NCBI RefSeq assembly: GCF_958298935.1
Contig: NC_084944.1
Coordinates: forward strand, 18,321,679 to 18,385,678
Direction: 5' to 3'
Length of the DNA stretch: 64,000 nucleotides
DNA from: Phragmites australis
Lineage: Eukaryota; Streptophyta; Magnoliopsida; Poales; Poaceae
Below the pieces are notes generated by a model. That model did not search any database. It had not been told where the DNA came from and saw only the letters and a program-made list of their open reading frames with translations. The translations under genes were made by a program, and so were the position numbers. This document shows, in pieces, positions 42,523-53,036 of the stretch; the first letter of the stretch is position 1, and each line of letters begins with the position of its first letter.

Positions 42523-43870
42523 CTACCCTTTCATTGAGATCACTATTATTTGTGGAGGGTGTCTCCGTTGAATGTGTTGAGGGGCCTCACGCTGTGAGAC
42601 GATCTCCCCCTCAAACGATGTTGGTGTAGGCTCAAAAGCTTCTAAAGTAGAAGTAGAGGCTACAGGACCCTCTACCAGTGTAGAAGAAGCAGAAGCTAGC
42701 TCTGAAGCAGGTGTGATAGCAGGAAGTAGTGGATCATTCTCATCATCACCGAGAGCTAGAAGGTCGCCATCTACAAAGATACTTTCACAGATTTCTTGGT
42801 CACCTACACACTCGAAAGCAGTACTAGCACAAGGGGTTGATTCATCAAATGTTACATCACAAGATTCCATGATGGTGTTAGTGTCAAGATTATAAACCCT
42901 GTAAGAATGACTATGAAGAGAATACTCCAAGAAAATTCCATCGAAAGAACGCAACTCGAACTTGTTAAGATTGCCACGTTTTAGGATGAAGCACCGGTAG
43001 CCAAATACTCTCAAGTGAGAAACCTTCAGATTCCTCCCAAAGCGCAACTCATAAGAAGTCACATTCAAAATCAAGCGCAAGGAAATCCGATTGGAGATAT
43101 AGCAAGCTATGCTAATAGCCTCTGCCCAAAAATTTCTAAGAGTCCTATGCTCATCAAGCATCGTCCTAGCCATCTCAACCAAAGTTTGATTCTTCCTTTC
43201 AACCACGCCATTCTGCTGAGAAAGGCGTGGGACAGAAAATTAATACTCAATGCCTTGTTCAAGACAGAAAGCATCAAAAAGATAGTTCTTTAATTTGGTG
43301 TCATTATCACTATGAATTGCTTTCAATGCATTAGGGAGTTCCTTGAACAATCTCAAAGCTAATCTTCAAAAGTGGGAGAACACTTCATCCTTACTCACAA
43401 GAATGAAGACATAAGTGTAGCGAGAGTAGTCATTAATAATGACAAGTACATACCACTTCTTACCCACTGAACGAACTCGAGAAGGACCAATAGTGTCCAT
43501 ATGGAGAAGCTCTCCCGTTCATTCAATCATCACTAGATTGACTAGTGAGTGAGAGGCGATAACCATCTTGCCATGCCGACAAGGATCACAAACAAGGTTC
43601 TTCTTAAACTTGAGCTTGGGCAATCCTCAGATCAAGCCTAGGGCACTCAACCATGAGAGCAAATCAAAACTCATGTGCCCTAACCTCTTATGCCACATCC
43701 AAATCCCAGAAGAAGGTTGTGCAGATAAACACTGAGAAGAACCATGAAGCTCAGAAAAATCGGCTTCAAAAACTCTCCCAACTCGAGAAATTCGACAAAC
43801 CAAAGTGCTTGAGGAATTAAGAACTCAAAAGCATCACGCTTGAAGCGCACTTCCAAGTCCTCATCCAACA
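42523..43870 (-). pseudogene. Copia integrase
   Basis: The C-terminal part is open at 43206-42523: VERKNQTLVEMARTMLDEH contains the catalytic Glu, followed by the HLRVFGYRCFI and FELRSFDGIFLEYS segments and an acidic Ser/Pro-rich linker toward RT. Upstream, the core and zinc-binding part (43870-43210) are recognisable in pieces, with breaks at several places. Confidence 0.8.
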
Positions 43871-43871
43871 A

Positions 43872-44114
43872 CTAAGATACAGAAAGCAAATTGTATCTCA
43901 GATGCTCCACCAAAGCCACATTTTTTAGAGTAAAATTCTCATTCACCTTTACCATACCTTTGGCCTTCACCCTTCCCTTTCTATTATCCCCGAATGTGAT
44001 GTACTCGTGCCGCTTCGTTGGGGTGAGGCTAAAGAAACATGATGCATCTCTGGTCATATGGCGCGAACAACCGGAGTCGATGAGCCACTTGTTCTCCAAG
44101 CCTCCTCCTGCCAC
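43872..44114 (-). pseudogene. Copia protease / gag-pre-integrase region
   Basis: KWLIDSGCSRHMTRDASCFF carries the DSG catalytic triad of copia proteases, followed by EYITFGDNRKGRVKAKG and LRYNLLSVS. About 80 residues are open. Confidence 0.8.
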
Positions 44115-45903
44115 CTACATATGAAAAGAGCAGTAGGCAGATGGCTCAGTACTGGGGTTAGACAGAAACCTCTTGGGAATCCAGTAATGGGTCATCCGTC
44201 CTGACGCAGTTAAAGCAGGGGCATGCATATCAACACTAGTACGCTGGGGGTGAGTACCACAAAGAGGAAAATATGGACAGCAAAAGCGTTGTGGCTCAAA
44301 GCCTCTGACACGTGAACCAAAACCATATGAGTCATGGTAAGATCCACGTCGTGCACCACATCTAGGAGAAAACTGAAGAGCGCTAGAGACTCGTGAGTAA
44401 GAGCGAGAAAAATGCTCATATACACCAAAAGAGGGGCGGTACATGTCCCGAGTACTCCACTCCCACTCACACCGCTCATCTCTCCTACAGCAAAAGCAAA
44501 ACCCAACTAGGTGACCCTCTCTTTGGCAGTAGGTGCAATGGTAGCGTCTCTCGAGAACTCGATTGCCGGTCACTCTAGACTCTCACAGGGGCTCTCATCT
44601 TAGGCTGTTGAGCTCTCTTGGGTTGTGGTGTGGGTTTCTTCTTGGTGGGTTATGGTATGAGTTTCTTCTTAATGGGTTGTGGTGTAGCATTGATTTTAGA
44701 CTTTTCAGCTTCTAGGGTGGTAGGTGAGGTAAAAACAGTCTTGCCAACCTCATTGTAAGCTACCCTCTCAAAACCTAACCCGAGAGCCAAACTTGCCTTA
44801 TCAGCACACATCTTGGTCTTGACCAAGATCAAATCCATTTTGCCCTTGCCTTCTGAGCACTTCTCCACAAGAGAAAGGTGGTACTCATTCTCGGCCATGA
44901 GCTTCTGAACCTGCCCTCTAACCCCAACTGAGTTTGTCCCTAAGGACTATGCAAGTGGAACAGTTTGGCTGCACATTCTTAGAACATTTAGCACAATCTA
45001 ATCTAGACTCTAGCTCTTGAATGTGCTTGGCTTTCACTTCAACATCCTTTGTGTCACCATACTCAAAACAGGCACAAGGACCACCCCTCCTCCAGTCTCG
45101 CCGGTTGTTGTAGAAGTGGGTGAACTTCTTCACAATCAATGCAAGATCCTCATGGTCAAGCACATCCACCTGCTCCTCTATGAGAAAGACCAAGGAAGAC
45201 AAAGCAAATCCACAAGGTGAAGTATTAACACAAGAAAATCCAATTCCTGCCTGATTGCCACCACTAGGTCCTGAAACCAATGCCATGTTCAAAGACAGGG
45301 GGTTTCTAAGACCTATCCTAGCCGCCTTGGCTATCTCAGTGAAATTGAGCTTGCTGAAGAGTCATCACAAATTAATGTGTCATAACTAGATGACTCCTCA
45401 ATGTTCAAGATCTTTACTTCCCATATGCTACGGCCAAGAGCATAGAGAAGGTTGATCGCCCTCTCATGATGAGAGTAAAGCAAAACCTCAGTAGATTTAA
45501 GATTGCTAACAATTTCATCAAATCTAGCAAACATAGTATCCAAAGACTCTCCGGGGTTCTGCACAAACATCTGATATTCCTGATTGTACGTGTCGAGCCT
45601 TGATCTGGTTGGTTCCCTCATAAAAGACACTAAGAGTAGACCAGATCTCTGTAGCAGTATGGAGGTGCTGAATTCTATCAAACTCATTACGACTCAGGCT
45701 GGTGAACAATATATTTCTAGCCTTGTTGTTGGCTTCGTATTGTTCAATCTGGGCCTGATAAGTACAAGCGATAGGAATTTCATAATTGGAGTCTACAATC
45801 TCCCATATAGCACTTCCTTGTCTTAAGAGATAAGCCTCCATGCGCACCTTCCAGTACGAAAAATCACGACCTTCAAAGAAAGAGATCTTCACATGTCTCT
45901 ACA
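44115..45903 (-). pseudogene. Copia gag
   Basis: The N-terminal UBN2-type capsid domain (45892-45524) reads FEGRDFSYWKVRMEAYLLRQ and ARNILFTSLSRNEFDRI. The second half (45687-45331) follows in another frame with FARFDEIVSNLKS. A degenerate nucleocapsid motif (CACFEYGDTKD, about 45065) has lost Cys and His positions of the knuckle. A Lys-rich linker and a long C-terminal tail (44573-44115) lead to the protease. The putative start near 45903 is followed at once by a stop. Confidence 0.75.
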
Positions 45904-45951
45904 TTGTCGCTTACGGATCACAAGGCCAGTTAAGGTCAACAAGTGATCAAA

Positions 45952-45969
45952 CTCAGCTCTGATATCAAT
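45952..45969 (-). promoter_or_regulatory. Copia primer-binding site
   Basis: On the minus strand ATTGATATCAGAGCTGAG directly follows the LTR end. TGATATCAGAGC resembles the initiator tRNA-Met complement. Confidence 0.7.
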
Positions 45970-47156
45970 TGTGAGACCGAGAATGATGACTAGAGGGGGG
46001 GTGAATAGGCGCCTCACCAAATTTTTGGATGACCTTCTCCTATTCTTTCACCCAACGCACCTCAAAATAACATGCAGAAACAAAACTCAAGAGAAACACG
46101 TTGCACCAAACGATCCTCTAAGAAAGCATGGCTCTCATGAATAGAATTGAATACTAGGTTCCATTGAAAATCAATCCATGCATCATCGTACACAAAAACT
46201 TGCAATTTGAGAAAGAAATACTTAAATCCCAGGAGATAGTCACCGGGTGAAGAAACTCTTCAAGTTGATAATTTAGAGGCAAGGGAATTCAAAACCAATT
46301 ATGAATATAAATTTTATGCCTCTAGCAACATGAAGAACCAATTCAACATGGTGAAAAATTTCAACTTTCAAACAAAAACAAAAATTGCAACAGAAACTGA
46401 GAAACTTGCAACCAAGCAAGCGAGCCAATAGAGGGAAACTAAAAGGAGATGAACATAAGCACAAGAGGAAACATAAACTTCATTTCTTGCAGGGGAACCC
46501 CCTTTTTTCAACGGATTACAAAATATTTTTGTATACAAAAGCTCTCACCTAATACATAGGCTAAGCACTCCACTCTCCCTCTCTTAAAACCCTAGCACAC
46601 AACTCTCAAACGGATGGCTCAAATGGCTCAACCAACCCTCCCCCTCTATTTATAACCTAGGTTTCTTGACCTCTAAGTTTCCTAGATTGTTCCTAAAATG
46701 CTCATCTCTTCCAATACACTCCTACTTACCACTAAGGGCATTTTCATTCATCTTTCTCCACGTCTATCGAATGACCGTGGTGCCTTCATGACTTAGCTTT
46801 GTCTCGACGCAAGCTTCACGATGATACCACATGCACTTGCACTCTTCCCACTGTTTTGATGCAAAACCACGAAACCGTCTTGCACGCTTCTCAAAGCGTG
46901 ACTCACCGTCACTTGCTTACACCGTAAGCAAGTGATCCGATGTCGACGCGTGTACTCCATCTTACGATCTTGATAGCCGACAAGTCTCTCCAGCTCCCGA
47001 TCCCTCTGGCCGCCTTGTCACTTGCACCGGCATCCCTTTCGATTGACTTTGTCAACACGCCATCTTCATCCACCTTTCCATGCTTTGCCTGCTCTCCACG
47101 TGTACAACTAGGATCACCCTACACTCCGCCCAGCCTCCTTGATCGTCCGGCACCAA
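45970..47156 (-). repeat. Copia 5' LTR, truncated by Tekay-B
   Basis: 1187 bp collinear with 37773-38959 of the 3' LTR. It stops at 'ggcaccaa', where the intact copy continues 'gcacgctg'. Tekay-B begins in the next base, so accaa (47152-47156) is the expected target site. The palindrome cluster of this LTR lies beyond the insertion, outside the window. Confidence 0.85.
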
Positions 47157-47859
47157 TGCAACACCCTAGTTTTCAATTTTTTCAAATTCCTAAAATTTTC
47201 CTAGATTTAATTTGAGTTTAAATAAATAGCATAGGATAAAACCTATTTTCTAAAAGTAAATCCATATTGACATAGGCTGTATTTTTATTATATGCATTCA
47301 TGCAGTTATTAGGCATCTAGGGTTTCTTTGATTTTGTTTGGTTTTGAATTGTGGCTTTTTAGTTGAATTTGGCCTTGCTTTGTTTTGCTTTTCAAAAGAG
47401 ATAGAATTTAGAAAAGAAAAGAAAAGGAAGAAAAACCTATAGCTACCCGGGCCTAACCCCTTTCTCTCCCTCCCTTCGGCCCAGCTAGCCAGCCGGCCCA
47501 CTTTTTCCCTCCCGCTCGCCGCTCTACCTGCGTGGGTTTGCTCCCGGCCTAGCTCAGCAGTCGTGCCAGCCCACCCTCCATCTCCCTCCGCCTGAAAACG
47601 CCCCGCCGATTTACGCCTCCGCCCCGGTCGTCGTCTCCGAGTCGACTTCATAGCGCCGCCGAATCCGAGTTGGAATCGACATCACCTGAAAGTCCATTGC
47701 GCCCCGAGACCCTCTCGTGCCGCCTATATAACCCTGACCGCCCCTCTAGGTTTTCCCCAAGCAAAACCCGCCGAGATCATGCCCAAGTCGCCTTGATCCA
47801 TCGCTGCCGCCTCGGCCGAACTCGCCTGGAATTGTGGCTTTTTAGTTGAATATGGCCTT
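47157..47859 (+). repeat. Tekay-B LTR, left part, with start of an internal duplication
   Basis: It begins TGCAACACCC, the Tekay-type LTR start. TATA box TATATAA at 47725-47731. At 47829 the sequence jumps back to 'gaattgtggctttt', already present at 47346, so a segment of about 483 bp starts a second time. The second copy is cut after 31 bp by Tat-B and resumes at 62339. Confidence 0.75.
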
Positions 47860-49358
47860 TGTCAGAGGATGAACTCCTGTCGCAGGGATCCCGAGAGACC
47901 CCTTTTTAAAAATTCGGCCGGGGGGATGATCCTGAACGAGCTCGTCGGGGAAACAAATGAAAACGGAAATAAATGCAATGGCTGGTGGTGGGGGATGACC
48001 GACCTAGTGCAAAAAAGAGATAGATGCACCGAAGTTTAGACAGGTTCGGGCCGCGCGGGGGCGTAACACCCTACTCCTGTGTGTGTAATATCTTTCCTTG
48101 AAGGGAATTCTTCAAGGATGTATCTGGTTACAAGGGTGTGTTGCCTACAGAGAGCTTGAGGCTTCCGTGTTCTAGTTCACTGTCTTCTTTTTTATCAGAC
48201 TTCGCCTTCGCCTGAACTTGCGCCTCTTCTATCCTGTTCGTATCGCCTGTCTTTCTTTTCTCTATTGCCCGTGAACTTTTTTTTTCCGTGTCTTCATGTG
48301 TTCTCCATCCTTTCCTTTTATACACACGCCGACCTTGACTTATCCTGAATGGGAAAGAGGGGGTGCGAGTGCCAAGGCGCCACGGAGAAAGGTGTCATCA
48401 TTCCATCTTGGCGAAGTGACAGGGGCGGTGGAAAAATGCGGTGCGCATCCGACCACCTGCCACTGTGGGCGTCCTCCGGTGCCATTGAGAGGGCCCACCG
48501 GGCAGCCAAAGAGGCGTCCGGTGCGCCCACCATGTCTTGTTCTTCTGTCAGGGCAGGGTGGCAGGCGGAGCTCTTCGATCCTAGCAACGTTATCCCGAGG
48601 CACCCGGATGATACGGGATGGGACCCGTGCATTTAATGGACCCACGCCCCCCTGTCAAAGCATGGAAGGGTCTGACACTAGGGTGTGGGCAGCTGAGAAT
48701 GTCAGGATGTCAGGATGTCAGGCCGCGCGTGCCTATTAAATGCGGTATTGGACCTTTGACTGGCTGACACCCCGCCGAGGGGACCCTTCGGGTCGTCGGG
48801 CGATCCTGCGTGAACCTTCGGGGAACCAAGTGCTCGGGGGCTGCCACGTGCAGCCCTGAGCACTCTCTCCCGAGCACTCCTGTAGGACCCTTCGGGGCAC
48901 CGAGTCCTCGGGGGCTGCCACGTGCAGCCCCGAGCACTCTCTCCCGAGTACTTCGGTAAGACCTTCGGGGTACCGAGTCCTCGGGGGCTGCCACGTGCAG
49001 CCCCGAGCACCCTCTCCCGAGCACTTTGGTAGGAACTTTGGGGAACCGAGTCCTCGGGGGCTGCCACGTGCAGCCCCGAGCACTCTCTCCCGAGCACTTG
49101 GCTGTTTGGATCATCAGGGGACTATGGTACTCGGGGGTGAGTGGGAACCCTTCGGAGCACTTTCTTCCCGGTACTTGGACTCTGCGGGTCATCGGGGAAC
49201 TGGGGTGCTCGGGAACCAGAGGCTGCGGCCCCGAGCACCTTCTCCCGGAACTTAGATTCTTCTCATCCTGCAGGGGGGACCTCGCGGGATGGTGACACGT
49301 GACGGACGGCCGGCCTGGTCTTGGGACTCAGGGACCCCTGGTTCCCGATACACCGACA
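47860..49358 (-). repeat. Tat-B 3' LTR
   Basis: 1499 bp. Minus-strand TATA box TATAAAAGG at 48314-48322. It contains four tandem copies of a 72-73 bp unit (about 48819-49093). Just inside, 49359-49372 reads GGGCCCGGGGGCTAC on the minus strand, the likely polypurine tract. Open frames across the repeats are artefacts. Confidence 0.9.
48819..49093. repeat. Tandem G-box hairpin array, four units (Tat-B 3' LTR)
   Basis: The unit is 72-73 bp and contains CTCGGGGGCTGC-CACGT-GCAGCCCCGAG, an inverted repeat with one bulged base whose centre includes CACGTG. Units differ by a few substitutions. A further CACGTG lies outside the array at about 49295. Confidence 0.9.
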
Positions 49359-49712
49359 GTAGCCCCCGGGCCCATTGGTAGGCGACGGGACAGATACTGT
49401 GGATGGGCCCTTCGTCGCGGCCGAGGCCGAGGCTGGTGTAGACGCCACATGGCAGGCTTTCGGGAGGTGGCCCTTGCGGACCCAGACCTCAAGCACGACC
49501 CAGCGGGAAAACGAGTGGACGCGTGTCCACACAACTTCCGAAGGGTATGACGACCGTACGGGCGGCACGCGCGGCCGCCGCGCAGATCGAGGAAAATACG
49601 CCTGGCAGCCGCTGACGCCGCACGATCGGCGCGAGATTCGCCTGGTGGTTGCGTCGATCGAGGCGACGCTTCGCCGAGCGAACCGTTGGGCGGCAATTTT
49701 TGAACTTTGAGA

Positions 49713-49720
49713 TATAAAAG
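49713..49720 (+). promoter_or_regulatory. TATA box of the Tat-B antisense gene
   Basis: TATAAAAG, 159 bp before the ATG at 49872, facing away from the LTR promoter. Tat-A has the same arrangement at 15268. Confidence 0.65.
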
Positions 49721-49871
49721 GGGGAAAGGATCGGTCCGTCCCCCTCTTTACGCCTTCTTGCACTCCTGCTCTTGCTTTCTTCGTGCTCCGAAGCCCTTTG
49801 GAAATTCTCAGGCGACCGGAGCACCCTTTCTTCCCTTTTTCCACCACCAAAACACCTCCACTCTTGCCGAG

Positions 49872-52800
49872 ATGACGAGGGTCGGAGGAGGCCACCGGGA
49901 CAAGGCTTCGGACAGCATCTTGCCGGAGTCTCGTCTGAGGAACGAGGAGGCGGCGGACAAGATCAGGAAGTTGCTGGTGCCCGAGGGGCAAGAGGGAGCT
50001 GTGGTGGTGACGCCGGTGAGCCTGACGCCGGCGACGACCGTCCCCGGGCGGATCGTCCTCTTCACATCTTTCGTGGCGGCGGGGTTGGTGCCGCCGTTCT
50101 CCACCTTCTTCTTGCAAGTGCTGGAGACCTACGGCATCCAATTGGTGCACCTAAGTCCCAACTCCGTCGTGGTGTTGGCGATCTTCGTGCACCTCTGCGA
50201 GATGTTCGTGGGGGTGGCGCCTTCGGCGACGCTGCTTCGCCATTTCTTCATCCTTCGGCCGGTGGGGAAGAAGAGGGGGCACTCCACGGCGGACGTCGTG
50301 GGGTACTGCAACCTTCGGCTTCGGGACGGCCTGGGGGATCATTACATTCCCCAGGTGCTGCGCAGCAAGTGGGAGGAGTGGCGACGGGACTGGTTCTTCG
50401 TCGACATCGACCCCCACGAGCGCCTCGAACTGCCAGAGGCGGCGGCGGAACCTCGAAGGTCGACATGGGAGGCGCCGCCGCCAGAAGACGCGAGGCTGAA
50501 GCCGGTGCTGGAGCGCATCCAGGAGCTGCGCGAGTCCGGGCTGACCTCCGTCATGGTGGTGGTGGACTTCCTGCGCCGTCGGCTGGCGCCTCTGCGAGAG
50601 CGGGCCCGGCCGAGTTGGTTCTACACCGGGCCGGAGGACATCACCAGGACCCAGATCGGCGCGAGCTGGGACCTGGGCCCGGCGGAGTTGCGGGGCATGA
50701 CGCGGGTGATCACCGGAGTGGAGGACATGGGCCGGGCGGAACTCCCGTGGCCGGAGATGGCGCTCTGCGCCAATCCCGATCGGGTGGCAATCATGGCAAA
50801 GCTGCCGGAGTTCGACGCCCAGGGGCCCGTGGACCGGCCGAGGAGCCGGAGTCCCGAGGCCTCCGAACTCCCCGGGCTGGAGGAGCTGCTCGGCGAGGAG
50901 GCCACAATCAGCTCAGTGCGGGCTGGCGACGGGGCCGCCGCAGGCAGCAGCCGCCGTGCCAGAGAGGAGGGCGCCTCCGATATCGCCGTGGAGGTGGCGC
51001 CGGAGGACCGGGAAAAGCGTCCCCGAGCCCTCATCCTGGTGCCAGATTCTCCACCGTCGCCACCGGTGGCGGCAGCATTCCCGGTGCTGGAGCTGCGGCT
51101 GGTGCGGATGGGGCCTGCGCAGGTGCTGGAGACTCGCGCAGCGGCCCCACCGAGCCCCCAGCGGAAGAGGTGGCGGGAGGACTCCGGGCCGGCGCCGCCG
51201 GACCCGGACTTCAGGCTTCCAGCGGCCAAATGGCAGTACCGGTAAGTTTCTTTCCTCGCTCTTTCTTGGGCGTTTCTTGCCCGAACTGAGCCTTGACATT
51301 GATCTTCATCTATCTCCCGTAGGCCGGCCGCGGGCGCCACCGCGACTGAAGGGGCGCGGGCGCCGAGGCTAGAGCCGAGCCCGCCGGCCGCGTCGACGCA
51401 GGCGGACGGAGGGACGGCGGAGGCACCAATAGTCGTGGCGGCCACTGGGAGAGAGGCGGAGGCGGCAGCCGAGAGGAGGACAGAGCAACCGTCCGAGTCC
51501 TCGGCGCCGGCGGAACCTACCCTGGGCGTGCAGAGCCCGGGGCGGACGACGATGGAGGTAGAAGTCTTGCCGGGTCCGGCGGACGTGGCGGCCGATGCGG
51601 GAACGCGGCCGCCGTCCGAGTCTTCGACGCCGGCGGAGCCTACCCCGGGCGTGCAGAGCCCGGGGTGGATGGTGGTGCGGGGCCCTGTGGAGACCTCAGA
51701 CCCCCCGGAGGCAATCTGCAGGGAGGCTTGGGCCCCACTGGCGCCCGGCCAGCCCGCCGACCCCTTCCTGGCCGCAATCGCTGGCGTCCAGGCGACGGTC
51801 GGACGGCTGGGCGCGGCGGTGAACGTCAAGGAGGAGGAGCTTGAGGCCGAGCGCGCCCGCCTGGCGTCGGAGAAGGCGCAGCTGGCGGGCGCCCAGGAGG
51901 AGGCCCGCGTGGCGGCCGCGCGGGAGCAGAAGCTCCTAGAAGACACCCGCGCGGAAGTCGCGCGGGAACAAGAAATTTTGAAGGCCGCGCGGGAACGAGA
52001 AGACGCCGCCCGCCTGGCTGAGGCGTCGAGGCAGCAAGCTGCCGAGGCCCTTGCCAGGATGGGGCAGGCGCAGGAGAGGGAGGCTACAGTCGCAGCTCGC
52101 GAGCAGGCGGCGGAGGAGCTGTGAGCCGAGCTGACCCGCCGGGAGGGCGCAGACGAGAAGACGCGTGCCGACCTCCAGCATTGGGAAGACGACCTCCGGA
52201 AAATCAGAGAAGAGATTTGCCGCTGGGAGGAGGACATCTCCCTTCGGGAGGTGGACAATGAGTTGTCAGCGGCAGACCTTGGCGCCCGGGAGGATTCGGT
52301 GGCCCAACAGGAGGACGCGCTAGCCCGGCGGGAGGGCGAGCTGAGTCGCCGAGAAGGTGAATTGAGTCATCGAGAGGGCGAGGCTGCTACGGCGGTAGCG
52401 GCCGCTGCTACCAGGGCGGAGAAGAACGCGAAGCACGAGGCGGAATTGACCGCCCGTGAACGCGCCTTGTCCGAGATGGTGGCCAAGACGAAGCAGGCTG
52501 CCAGCCCCGCAGTAGTTGGCGGTTCTTCTGGTCCGGCCGGGGACCAGGGACTTGAGGCGCAGCTGTGGGCTGCCAAGGAGAAGCTTGAGACCGCATTTGT
52601 CTCGCGGGTCAATCTGCAGCACATGCTGGAGGATATACTCCGGCGGATGCGGCGGGCCGTGGAGAAGGGCGGTCTCGGGCGGCTCATTGAAGACCAGAAG
52701 AGCGACAGCCCTGCACGACAAGTGTTAGGGCTTCAGCAGGTTTGCGAGCGCCTTGAGGCCCTGCCTTGGGCTGTCCAAGAACTTGCCGCCCGGGAGGGAC

Positions 52801-53036
52801 GTGGCTTGGCACATGCAGTGGCCGAGCACGTCTTGGCCTGCTACCGAAGCAGAGACCCGAACTTCCCGCTGGAGCCGGCGCGGGAGGGAGTGGTCAAAGG
52901 TGAGGGAGAGGCCGCCCGGGAGGCGGTCCGGAGTACCGCCGCTGTGGTGGCGGCCGGCTTCAGGCGGGAGGTGCCACCGCCGCCAGCCCCCGGGGAGGAC
53001 TCAGAAGACTCAGCTGCCGCCTCCGCCGCCGACTAG
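49872..53036 (+). pseudogene. Tat-B antisense gene: PF04195-like domain plus long coiled coil, one premature stop
   Basis: Exon 1 (49872-51241) and exon 2 (51323-53036) are separated by an 81 bp intron with donor CCG|GTAAGT and acceptor CCCGTAG. Both join in one frame of 1028 codons with a single in-frame TGA (52122-52124). Residues of about 60-280 match the Pfam family Transposase_28: VAAGLVPPFSTFFLQVLETY, VHLCEMFVGVAPS, LLRHFFILRP. An acidic, Pro-rich middle follows. From about 51820 to 52500 runs a Glu/Arg/Ala-rich coiled coil with repeated REGEL units. The name 'transposase' is historical; no catalytic motif is visible and the function is unknown. It might bind the element's own RNA or capsid, but nothing here proves that. 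The start was chosen at the first ATG after the TATA box. Confidence 0.75.
51242..51322 (+). other. Intron in the Tat-B antisense gene
   Basis: GTAAGT at 51242, a pyrimidine-rich tract, and TAG at 51320-51322. Without removal the frame stops at 51243-51245; with removal it stays open into exon 2, which is the main evidence for splicing. Confidence 0.75.

Larger units (their letters stand above)
37773..47156 (-). mobile_element. SIRE-like Ty1/copia retrotransposon, 5' LTR interrupted
   Basis: It reads leftwards: truncated 5' LTR (45970-47156), PBS, gag, PR, IN, RT, RNase H, a 1.4 kb spacer, PPT and 3' LTR (37773-39561). The domain order PR-IN-RT-RH defines Ty1/copia. Long LTRs, a long gag and the post-pol spacer fit the SIRE/Maximus lineage (inference from layout). 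Tekay-B inserted into the 5' LTR at 47157, so the rest of that LTR should continue beyond the window. All coding parts contain stops or frameshifts. Confidence 0.85.

Noticed and set aside
48819..49093. CRISPR-like array
   Set aside because: Units are contiguous 72-73 bp tandem repeats without unique spacers, in a plant retrotransposon LTR.
48702..49192. Repetitive frames reading through the LTR tandem array
   Set aside because: The unit stays open in several frames because of composition. Copy number differs between the two LTRs, and the frames occur in all phases.
50621..52258. 545-residue minus-strand frame inside Tat-B
   Set aside because: Ser/Arg/Ala-rich shadow of the coiled-coil gene on the plus strand. 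It spans the intron and has no recognisable domain.
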